A stretch of DNA of 64,000 nucleotides from Actinobacteria bacterium OV320 (GTDB lineage: Bacteria > Actinomycetota > Actinomycetes > Streptomycetales > Streptomycetaceae), in assembly GCA_001298545.1 (NCBI GenBank), contig LJCX01000027.1, positions 822,188-886,187 of the forward strand, read 5' to 3'. This document shows positions 7,968-15,001 of the stretch, piece by piece. Numbering within the stretch: the first letter of the stretch is position 1; the number at the start of each line of letters is the position of its first letter. Under the pieces are notes generated by a model that had not been told where the DNA came from, searched no databases, and worked only from the letters and a program-made list of their open reading frames with translations. The position numbers were made by a program, and so were the translations under genes.

Positions 7968-10189
7968 CGCACAAGCTCCAACCTGGGGATTCCGGGCGGG
8001 CACAGCCCGAACGCCTGAGCGTACAGCGACAGCTCGGCCTCCAGGGCGCGGACCATGGTGGCCGCCCGGCGGAACCCGTGCCCCTCCCCCTCGAACGCCA
8101 GGTACGCGTGCGGCACCGGCCGCCCGGCCGATCGGGTCAGCCGGGCCAGGAACCGCTCGCACTGCGCGGGCGGGCAGATCACGTCGTCCAGCCCCTGGAG
8201 GAGCAGGAACGGCACGGTGATCCGGTCGGCGTGCTCGATCGGCGAACGTTGCGCGTACCGGGCGGGCACCTGCGCGAGGGGCCCGACGAGACTGTCCGGG
8301 TAGCGCGACTCGAAGTCGTGGGTCCCGCCCGTCGCCCAGCCCACCAGGTCCAGCACGGGGTAGCGGATCGTGCCGCAGGCGTAGACGTCGGTGCCGGCCA
8401 GCGAGACCGCGGCGGTCCAGCCGCCCGCGCTGCCGCCCCGGACGGCCAGCCGCCGGCGGTCGGCGGTGCCCTCGTCGGCGAGCGCCAGGGCGACGGCCGC
8501 GCAGTCCTCCACGTCGACCACGCCCCACTGCTCGCGCAGCCGCTCCCGGTACTCCCGCCCGTACCCGGTGGAGCCGCCGTAGTCGACCTCGGCGACCCCG
8601 ATGCCCCGGGAGGTGAAGTAGGCGATCTCCAGATCCAGTACGAGCGGCGCGCGATCGGTGGGGCCGCCGTGCGCCCACACGACGTAGGGCGGCAGTTCGT
8701 GGCCGGGCGCGACCTGTCCGGGGTGGTGGGGCGGGTAGACGTGCGCGTGGATGTCACGACCGTCGGGACCGGTGAAGGTACGGATCCGGGGCTCGGGGTA
8801 GTAGGCCGGGTCCACCGCGTCGTCGTGCGCGGCTCCGACCACCCGGGCCCGGCCGGTCCTGGCGTCCAGCTCCACCACCTCGTACGCGCTGCGCGGGCTG
8901 GCCGCGACGCCGACGACGCGTTCCCCCTGCACCGCGAGGGTGGGCGCGAACTCCGTCCACGGTCCGGCCGCGTCGACGAGCTCCCCGGTCTCCGGGTCGA
9001 GGACCCCGAGCACGGTGGACCCGCGGCCGTGCACGACCGCGACGAGTCCGCTCTCCAGCGGCGCGAACCAGCGCTGCCCGAGCTTCCACAGGGCTCCGCC
9101 GAACTCCTCCTCGCGGGGGGAGACGGGTTGGTGGTCGCGGTACAGGTTCCACCAGCCGCTGCGGTCACTTGTATACAGTAGGCAGTCTTCTGTCGACTGC
9201 CGACCGTCGTACGCCGACTGTCCTTCGTCGCGTGCCGACCGTCGCCCGTCGATCGTCGACTGTCCTCCATCGTCCGTCGACTGCCTTCGGTCGTCCGTCG
9301 ACCGCCCTCCGTCGATCGTCGACGATGCCCCGACGACTGCCGACCGTCCGCCGTCCGCCGCGGGCCGCCGACCGTCTTCCAGCAGCTGTCGCCCGTATCC
9401 CGTCGACGGCATCCAGTCGACCTGGGCGATCGACTCCCCCGGTCCGCCGGCCACCAGCCGGGCGCCGCTCAGGGTGCCGTCACCCGTGACGTCGGCGACG
9501 ACCACCTCCGTGCCCTCCCACGGCATCAAGGGATGGTCCCAGGCCAGCCAGGCGGCCCGGCGGCCGTCGGACGACAGACGGGCCCCGGTGACGAACCGGC
9601 GCCGGTCGTCGGTGAGTTCGCGCACGGCGGCGCGATCGTCGGCGGCCGACCCGTCCAGCGGCACCGCGGCCAGCAGCCGGCGCACGTCGGTCGGCCCCTC
9701 ACCCGTGAACTCCTCCAGCACGCACCACACTTCGCCCCGCTCCAGCAGCAACTGCGGCTCCACCCAGCGCAGTCCGCCGCCTACGGACGAGACGGGAGTG
9801 AGCGGACGTGGCCCATCACCGGACTCGGGCCCGGACACAGACTCGGACTCGGACTCGGACTCGGACCGGGGCTCGTACACGTACACCCGCTGGTCGGCGA
9901 AGTGCACGAACACCACGAGGAGCCGCCCGTCGTGCACGGCACCGGCCCATGGCTGTCCCCCGTACTCGACGACCCGGCTGCGGACGTTCCAGGGGGCGGG
10001 CAGGAGGGACTCCTCCGTGCCGTCGGGCCGCCGCCGGACGAGGGTGCGGCGACCGTGCTCGGCCGGCCGGGGCGCGGTCCACCACACCTCGTCGCCGACG
10101 AAGCCGACGTACTCGGGGCGCCCGTCGTGCGTGGCCGCGAGGGTCGCGTCGATGGGCGAGGGCCAGGAACCGTACGGCAGGACCTGCAC
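7964..10189 (-). CDS. Prolyl oligopeptidase family (S9) peptidase with repeat insertion
   Basis: A 741-residue two-domain serine peptidase: an N-terminal beta-propeller (to about residue 480) that filters short peptides, then an alpha/beta hydrolase domain with nucleophile motif RGGSAGGWTAA, Asp in LQGLDDVICPP and His in GEGHGFRRA. The propeller carries two low-complexity insertions: an Ser-Glu run near residues 106-118 (hexanucleotide repeats) and ten exact-length heptapeptide units at residues 272-341. The family does not need either. The GTG is supported by GGGGAG four bases upstream. It lies 15 bases after the M20 gene and overlaps the S66 gene by four bases. Likely cytoplasmic (no signal peptide). 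Confidence 0.9.
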   Translation of the reverse strand: MQVLPYGSWPSPIDATLAATHDGRPEYVGFVGDEVWWTAPRPAEHGRRTLVRRRPDGTEESLLPAPWNVRSRVVEYGGQPWAGAVHDGRLLVVFVHFADQRVYVYEPRSESESESESVSGPESGDGPRPLTPVSSVGGGLRWVEPQLLLERGEVWCVLEEFTGEGPTDVRRLLAAVPLDGSAADDRAAVRELTDDRRRFVTGARLSSDGRRAAWLAWDHPLMPWEGTEVVVADVTGDGTLSGARLVAGGPGESIAQVDWMPSTGYGRQLLEDGRRPAADGGRSAVVGASSTIDGGRSTDDRRQSTDDGGQSTIDGRRSARDEGQSAYDGRQSTEDCLLYTSDRSGWWNLYRDHQPVSPREEEFGGALWKLGQRWFAPLESGLVAVVHGRGSTVLGVLDPETGELVDAAGPWTEFAPTLAVQGERVVGVAASPRSAYEVVELDARTGRARVVGAAHDDAVDPAYYPEPRIRTFTGPDGRDIHAHVYPPHHPGQVAPGHELPPYVVWAHGGPTDRAPLVLDLEIAYFTSRGIGVAEVDYGGSTGYGREYRERLREQWGVVDVEDCAAVALALADEGTADRRRLAVRGGSAGGWTAAVSLAGTDVYACGTIRYPVLDLVGWATGGTHDFESRYPDSLVGPLAQVPARYAQRSPIEHADRITVPFLLLQGLDDVICPPAQCERFLARLTRSAGRPVPHAYLAFEGEGHGFRRAATMVRALEAELSLYAQAFGLCPPGIPRLELVR
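9167..9376 (-). repeat. Ten in-frame 21-bp tandem repeats inside the S9 peptidase gene
   Basis: Exactly 210 bases encode ten heptapeptides of consensus D-G-G-Q/R-S-T-x (for example DGGRSTD, DRRQSTD, DGGQSTI, DGRRSAR, DEGQSAY, DGRQSTE). The ninth position unit ends against DRSGWWNLYRD, where the propeller resumes. Units are degenerate but every one keeps the 21-base length, so the frame is preserved. Confidence 0.9.
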
Positions 10190-10204
10190 ATTCTCCCCGT
10201 TCGC

Positions 10205-11509
10205 CTAGGCCGTTCGCAGGAACCGGTCGAGCACCCGGACGCCGAAGTGCAGCGCCTCCACCGGGACCCGTTCGTCCACACCGTGGAAGAGGGCCTGATA
10301 GTCGAAGCCCTCCGGGAGCTTCAGCGGTGCGAAGCCGTAGCCGGTGATGCCGAGCCGCGAGAACTGCTTGGCGTCCGTCCCCCCGGACATGCAGTACGGC
10401 ACCACGTGCCCCTCGGGCGCGAACTCCTCGACTGCGGCCCGCATACGGGCGTAGAGCGGAGCGTCCACAGGTGCCTGGAGGGCGACTTCGCGGTGGTGGA
10501 ACTCCCAGTCGACGTCGGGCCCGGTGAGTCGGTCGAGCGTCGCGCGGAACTCGTCCTCGCCGCCCGGGAGATAGCGTCCGTCGACGTAGGCGACGGCCTC
10601 CCCGGGGATCACGTTGACCTTGTAACCGGCGCCCAGCATGGTCGGGTTGGCGCTGTTGCGGACGGTCGCCTCCACCAGGGCGGCCGCCGGGCCGAGCTTC
10701 GCCAGCAGACCGTCCACGTCGTGGAGGTCGGCGTCGACGCCGTACAGCGCGGCGAGTTCGGTGAGGGCGGCACGGACGGTCGGGGTGAGCCGCAGGGGCC
10801 ATTCGTGCTCGCCGATGCGGGTGACGGCGGCGGCCAGTCGGGTCACCGCGTTCTCCCGGTTGACCTTGGAGCCGTGTCCGGCGCGCCCGCGGGCGGTGAG
10901 CTTCAGCCAGCCGGTGCCGCGCTCACCCGCCGCGATGGGGTAGATCTCGCGTCCGGCGCCGTCATGGAAGGTGAACGCCCCGGATTCGCCGATGGCCTCG
11001 GTGCAGCCCTCGAAGAGTCCCGGATGCCGGTCGGCGAGGAACCCGGAGCCGTCCTCGGCGCTGGCCTCCTCGTCGGCGGTGAAGGCGACGACGAGGTCGC
11101 GCCGGGGCCGGACGCCCTGCCGGGCCCAGGACCGCAGCACGGCCAGGATCATCGCGTCCATGTTCTTCATGTCGACGGCGCCGCGCCCCCACACGACCCC
11201 GTCGCGCACCTCCCCGGAGAAGGGGTGGACGCTCCAGTCGGCCGCCTCCGCGGGCACCACGTCCAGGTGACCGTGGACGAGCAGCGCGTCCGCGGCCGGG
11301 TCGGTGCCCTCGATCCGCCCCACGACGTTGGTCCGCCCCGGGGTGCGTTCGAGGAGCACCGGCTCGATGCCCGCCTCGGCGAGCAGCGCGGCGGCGTACT
11401 CGGCGGCGGGCCGTTCCCGGCAGTCGCCGCCGCCGCGATTGGTGGTGTCGATGCGGATGAGATCGGAGGTGAACCGGACGACCTCCTCCCGCGCCTGCGC
11501 GTCAGCCAT
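10205..11509 (-). CDS. M20/M25/M40 family zinc metallopeptidase
   Basis: A 434-residue di-zinc exopeptidase or deacylase. The metal ligands are in order: LVHGHLDVVP (His and general Asp), GRGAVDMKNMDA (bridging Asp), AFTADEEASAEDG (Glu-Glu base and ligand), and the C-terminal ALFHGVDERVP (His). The dimerisation domain sits between, around GTGWLKLTARGRAGHGSKV. Such enzymes trim dipeptides or remove N-acyl groups; the exact substrate is not readable. The ATG at 11509 has GGGAGCGG just upstream. It is second of four peptidase genes on this strand, 86 bases after the M55 gene and 15 before the S9 gene. Confidence 0.9.
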   Translation of the reverse strand: MADAQAREEVVRFTSDLIRIDTTNRGGGDCRERPAAEYAAALLAEAGIEPVLLERTPGRTNVVGRIEGTDPAADALLVHGHLDVVPAEAADWSVHPFSGEVRDGVVWGRGAVDMKNMDAMILAVLRSWARQGVRPRRDLVVAFTADEEASAEDGSGFLADRHPGLFEGCTEAIGESGAFTFHDGAGREIYPIAAGERGTGWLKLTARGRAGHGSKVNRENAVTRLAAAVTRIGEHEWPLRLTPTVRAALTELAALYGVDADLHDVDGLLAKLGPAAALVEATVRNSANPTMLGAGYKVNVIPGEAVAYVDGRYLPGGEDEFRATLDRLTGPDVDWEFHHREVALQAPVDAPLYARMRAAVEEFAPEGHVVPYCMSGGTDAKQFSRLGITGYGFAPLKLPEGFDYQALFHGVDERVPVEALHFGVRVLDRFLRTA

Positions 11510-11595
11510 GCCGCTCCCGCCCCTGCCTCTGCCTCTGCCTTCGCCCCTGCCCCTGCCCCTGCCGTCGATCCCGCCCGTGCCCCGGGCGTCGCTCC
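11510..11595. repeat. CCTGCC/CCTCTG hexanucleotide repeat tract between M55 and M20 genes
   Basis: The 86-base gap consists mostly of imperfect hexanucleotide repeats (11514-11562) in which GGCAGG/GGCAGA units follow one another on the coding strand. On the minus strand the tract is purine-rich. No promoter or terminator can be seen, so the two genes are probably co-transcribed through it. Confidence 0.65.
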
Positions 11596-12429
11596 TCAGC
11601 CATACTGCTCCTCGATCGCGGCGGAGACGATCGTGGTGACCGCCTTGAAGGTACGGATGCCCTCGTACATGGTGCCGCTGGTGTACGCGATCTTCCGCTC
11701 GCCGGTGCGGGCGACGCCGGGCACGACGGTGGCCGCCATCGCGAGATGCTCGGCGTCGAACTCCACGGCGACCGTGAACGGCCCACCGCTCACCGGTTTC
11801 TGACGGATGGCCAGCCGGGTCGCTTCCTTCGCCGCCGCCCGGATGTCGGCGGCCGTGCGGGCCGGGGTACGGCACACGGCCGCGTACCGGGAGACGTGGT
11901 CCTTGACCGCGACCTTCAACGCCTCGGGCGCGTACCCGAGGGCGTCCTCGCAGGCCACGTCGTCACCGGTGACGAGGACGACCGGCACCCCGTACTCAGC
12001 GACCACGTGCGCGTTGAGCAGCCCCTCGCTGGCCCGTACGTCGTTCAGCCAGACACCGGTGAGGGAGTTGGCCAGGTAGGTGTGGGCCAGGACGCCCTCC
12101 ATGCCGGCGCCCGCGTGGTAGCCGACGAAGGCGATGCCGTCGACGTCCCCGTGCTGGACGCCCTCCACCATGGAGAGGGACTTGTGCCGGCCGGTGAGCA
12201 TCTCCGCCCGGTCGTCGAGCTGCTCGAGGAGCAGGTTGCGCATGGTCGAGTGGGCCTCGTTGATCAGGACCTCGTCCGCTCCGCCGTCGAAGAAGCCGAG
12301 CACGGCGGCGTTGACGTCCGAGGTGAACATCGACCGGCAGCGCTCCCACTCCGGCGCCCCGGGCAGTACGTCGGCCGGCCAGGTGACGCCGGTGGCGCCC
12401 TCCATGTCGGCGCTGATGAGGATCTTCAC
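11596..12429 (-). CDS. M55 family (DppA-like) D-aminopeptidase
   Basis: A 277-residue zinc aminopeptidase of the DppA family, which releases D-amino acids from D-Ala-D-Ala and related peptides. The two ligands near the N-terminus are in VKILISADMEGATG (Asp8, Glu10); later ligands are the His of LINEAHSTMRN and GYHAGAGMEGVLAHTY. The GTG at 12429 makes the protein start directly with the family's usual first strand; an upstream TTG at 12450 is possible but would add seven unusual residues. First gene of the four-peptidase operon, which suggests joint turnover of D-amino-acid or murein peptides. Confidence 0.9.
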   Translation of the reverse strand: MKILISADMEGATGVTWPADVLPGAPEWERCRSMFTSDVNAAVLGFFDGGADEVLINEAHSTMRNLLLEQLDDRAEMLTGRHKSLSMVEGVQHGDVDGIAFVGYHAGAGMEGVLAHTYLANSLTGVWLNDVRASEGLLNAHVVAEYGVPVVLVTGDDVACEDALGYAPEALKVAVKDHVSRYAAVCRTPARTAADIRAAAKEATRLAIRQKPVSGGPFTVAVEFDAEHLAMAATVVPGVARTGERKIAYTSGTMYEGIRTFKAVTTIVSAAIEEQYG

Positions 12430-12660
12430 GTCCGGCCCCCGTCCTCTCAAGGAATCCCGAGCCTATCGGGCCACCCCTCGGATCGCCGGGCAGCGACTCC
12501 CCTCGCCTCGGGACTGCGGGCCCGGTCGGCCCGGCTGCCGCGCGGCCGCCCGCCCGGGAGTGCCGCTTCGTGCGAGAAGACCCTGATGCGGCTGGCCCCG
12601 CGCGTGTGGTGATCTGGGCACGCACACCCGCACCGCAGTGACACGAACGGGGACCCTGCC

Positions 12661-13608
12661 ATGACCACGTACACCGCCCTGCCACCGGAGCGCTTCGAGG
12701 CCGACCGGCCTCATCTGCGTGCCGTCGCCTACCGCATGCTCGGCTCGCTCGGCGAGGCGGAGGACGCCGTTCAGGAGACCTGGCTCAGGGCGTCCCGGGC
12801 GGACGTCGGCGATGTGGACAACCTCAGCGGGTGGCTCACCACGGTGGTGGGCCGGGTGTGCCTGAACATGCTCCGCTCCCGAAGGACACACCCCGAGGTG
12901 CCGCTGGACGCCCGGGTGAGCGAGCCCGCCGCCGGGACGGCGCAGGGGGGCGACCCCGAGGAGGAGGCGCTGCTCGCCGACTCGGTCGGGGTGGCGCTGC
13001 TGGTCGTGCTGGACACGCTCGCCCCGGCCGAGCGGCTGGCGTTCGTGCTGCACGACCTGTTCGCCGTGCCGTTCGACACCATCGCCCCGATGATCGAGCG
13101 GACTCCGGCCACGACACGGCAACTGGCCAGCCGGGCCCGCCGCCGCGTCAGGGGCGGCGCTCCCGCGGCCGTCGCCGACCGGGTCCGGCAGCGCCGCGTC
13201 GCCGACGCGTTCCTGGCCGCGACGAGGGGCGGCGACTTCGAGGCGCTGCTCGCCCTGCTGCACCCGGACGTGGTCCTCACCGCCGACCGCTTCGTCGTCC
13301 CGACGCCGGAGCCCGTCACCGTCAGCGGCGCCCGCCCCGTGGCCGAGGGCGCGATGGCGGCGACCGGCCGGGCCCGGTTCACCGGCCTCGCCCTGCTCGA
13401 CGGCCGGGTCGGCCTCGCGATGGCGCCGCACGGCAGGCTGCGGGTGGTCCTGCTGTTCACGCTCGCGGAGGGCGCCATCACCAGGATCGACGTGGTGGCG
13501 GACCGGGAGCGGCTGGACGGCATCGAGGTGGCGGTGCTCGACACCGTCGGCGCCGGACCCGTGGGCGCCGGCCCCGTCGACACCGCGCCCGTGAGCGCCG
13601 AGGACTGA
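12661..13608 (+). CDS. ECF RNA polymerase sigma factor with SnoaL-like C-terminal domain
   Basis: A 315-residue extracytoplasmic-function sigma factor. Sigma region 2 is around FEADRPHLRAVAYRMLGSLGEAEDAVQETWLRA and region 4 around LAPAERLAFVLHDLFAVPFDTIAPMIERTPATTRQLASRARRRV (shown here in parts of the protein up to residue 165). A SnoaL/NTF2-like domain follows (VADAFLAATRGGDFEALLAL onward), which in this class replaces a separate anti-sigma factor. It lacks the clear WLPEP and DGGGR motifs of classical ECF41, so it may be an ECF56-type relative. The last 20 residues are a Gly/Pro/Val repeat (VGAGPVGAGPVDTAPV). It is convergent with doxX, separated by a strong terminator. Confidence 0.88.
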   Translation: MTTYTALPPERFEADRPHLRAVAYRMLGSLGEAEDAVQETWLRASRADVGDVDNLSGWLTTVVGRVCLNMLRSRRTHPEVPLDARVSEPAAGTAQGGDPEEEALLADSVGVALLVVLDTLAPAERLAFVLHDLFAVPFDTIAPMIERTPATTRQLASRARRRVRGGAPAAVADRVRQRRVADAFLAATRGGDFEALLALLHPDVVLTADRFVVPTPEPVTVSGARPVAEGAMAATGRARFTGLALLDGRVGLAMAPHGRLRVVLLFTLAEGAITRIDVVADRERLDGIEVAVLDTVGAGPVGAGPVDTAPVSAED

Positions 13609-13617
13609 CGAACGGTT

Positions 13618-13650
13618 GGGGGGCCGAACCGAGTTCCCGGTCGGCCCCCC
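13618..13650. terminator. Bidirectional terminator between the sigma factor and doxX
   Basis: GGGGGGCCGA (13618-13627) and its exact complement TCGGCCCCCC (13641-13650) flank a 13-base loop. It sits 9 bases after the sigma-factor stop and 20 bases after the doxX stop on the other strand, so it can serve both. Confidence 0.7.
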
Positions 13651-13669
13651 ACCTGTCCCTCGCCCGTAC

Positions 13670-14023
13670 TCAGAACGCCAGCACCAGCGAGGCCACCGCC
13701 GGTGCCGCGTAGACCAGCGGGAACGGCAGGTGCGCGAACCAGCGGGCCCTCAGCACGGTGCCGGCGGCGCCGAGGAAGTACAGGATCAGACCGATCGCGG
13801 CGAGCACGCCGACCACGGGAACGAACAGCCCGGCCAGCAGACCGGCCGCGCCCGCGGCCTTGGCCGCGCCGAGCCACGGCCACCACGCACGCGGCACTCC
13901 GTAGTCGGCCAGCGGCTTCACCGTCCACTCGGCGCCGAGGAAGATCGAGGCGGCCGAGAAGCCCGCCATCACGGCTCCGACGACGGTGACGACGACGTAG
14001 GCGGTGGAGTGGTCAGTGAACAT
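13670..14023 (-). CDS. DoxX family membrane protein
   Basis: A 117-residue protein with four predicted membrane helices (AYVVVTVVGAVMAGFSAA, WLGAAKAAGAAGLLAGLFVP, VGVLAAIGLILYFLGAA, LVYAAPAVASLVLAF). GAAKAAGAAGLLAG and the WWPWLGAAK lead-in match the DoxX family. DoxX proteins are linked with oxidative-stress complexes in mycobacteria, but their biochemistry is uncertain. GAGGAG lies 9 bases before the ATG. The upstream region holds a candidate ECF-type promoter, suggesting control by the neighbouring sigma factor. Confidence 0.85.
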   Translation of the reverse strand: MFTDHSTAYVVVTVVGAVMAGFSAASIFLGAEWTVKPLADYGVPRAWWPWLGAAKAAGAAGLLAGLFVPVVGVLAAIGLILYFLGAAGTVLRARWFAHLPFPLVYAAPAVASLVLAF

Positions 14024-14066
14024 CTCAGCAGCTCCTCAGGGGGTTTCCGTGCGTTCCTGGACCCCT

Positions 14067-14093
14067 GACACGGTGCGCCGCGCGAGTGTGACA
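14067..14093 (-). promoter_or_regulatory. Candidate ECF41-type promoter of doxX
   Basis: On the minus strand TGTCACA (14093-14087) is followed by exactly 16 bases and TGTC (14070-14067). The motif described for ECF41 sigma factors is TGTCACA-16-CGTC, so only one base of the -10 differs. It would place transcription start about 35 bases before the doxX ATG. Confidence 0.5.
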
Positions 14094-14124
14094 GCCACGA
14101 GGGCCGCTTTCGATGTGATGGCGG

Positions 14125-14850
14125 TCACTCGACGCGGGCGGCCACCTGCCACTTCGACGGCAGCTCGATCCGGGTGCCGTCGGGCGCGAACTCGGTGGTC
14201 ACGAGCGGCAGTTCACCGGAGGCCAGCACCGTGAGGCCGGCGGTGCGCAGATACCTGGGCACCGTGTCGTCGGCCACTTCGCCGGGGGCGATGCCGTGCC
14301 GGAAGATCGGCGCGAGCTTCGGCGGCGGGCCGTCCGGGCTCTGTGCCAGTCCGCCGAGGACGGGGCGGGCGGCCTCCGACAGTTCGACGAGGAAGACCCG
14401 GCCGCGCTCCCCCAGCAGCGCGGCGATCCCGTCCACCAGCGGCTGCCGGTCGTCGGGCTCGCATTGGTGCAGGACGCCCCTCATATAGACGTTGGTGTCG
14501 CCGAGTTCGGCGTGCAGTGTCTCGGCCGCGCCCTTCTCGGCCGCGTCCAGCAGCCGGTACGTGGCCTGTCCGGCGGGGTCGGCGCGGCGGGCGTGGTCGA
14601 GGGCGGCGGCGGACAGGTCGGCGCCGACGACGTGCGGAAAGCGGTCGGCGAAGTACCGGGTCTGGGTGCCGTTGCCACAGCCGAGGTCCACCAACGCCAG
14701 TCCGGGGTCGGCGAGATGGGGCTCGAAGAGGGCCAGGTGGAGGGCGGCGGTCACCTTCGGGTCGGCGTCCCACAGGACACTGCCCGGTTCCTCCGGGGCC
14801 TCGCGCCAGAAGCCCTCCCACGCCTCCCGGTATCGACTCGTCACGCTCAT
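14125..14850 (-). CDS. Class I SAM-dependent methyltransferase
   Basis: A 241-residue Rossmann-fold methyltransferase. Motif I is ALVDLGCGNGTQTRYFADRF (near residue 65) and the acidic end of strand 2 is VVGADLSAAALDHARRADP. The substrate-binding half is not diagnostic. GGGGAG lies 7 bases before the ATG. Single gene between divergent or unrelated neighbours; the substrate cannot be inferred. Confidence 0.85.
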   Translation of the reverse strand: MSVTSRYREAWEGFWREAPEEPGSVLWDADPKVTAALHLALFEPHLADPGLALVDLGCGNGTQTRYFADRFPHVVGADLSAAALDHARRADPAGQATYRLLDAAEKGAAETLHAELGDTNVYMRGVLHQCEPDDRQPLVDGIAALLGERGRVFLVELSEAARPVLGGLAQSPDGPPPKLAPIFRHGIAPGEVADDTVPRYLRTAGLTVLASGELPLVTTEFAPDGTRIELPSKWQVAARVE

Positions 14851-15001
14851 GCACAACTCCCCAGAATGCAAGGCCGATCCGCCGCAAGTGACGGGCGAGT
14901 ACGGTCTATCGCTCCCCGGTCGGCGCGACAAGCGTGCTGCGCATTCCTTCACGCCGCGTTCGAGATCCGTCCGCCGTCCGGCGCATCCCGGCCGGTCGTG
15001 C

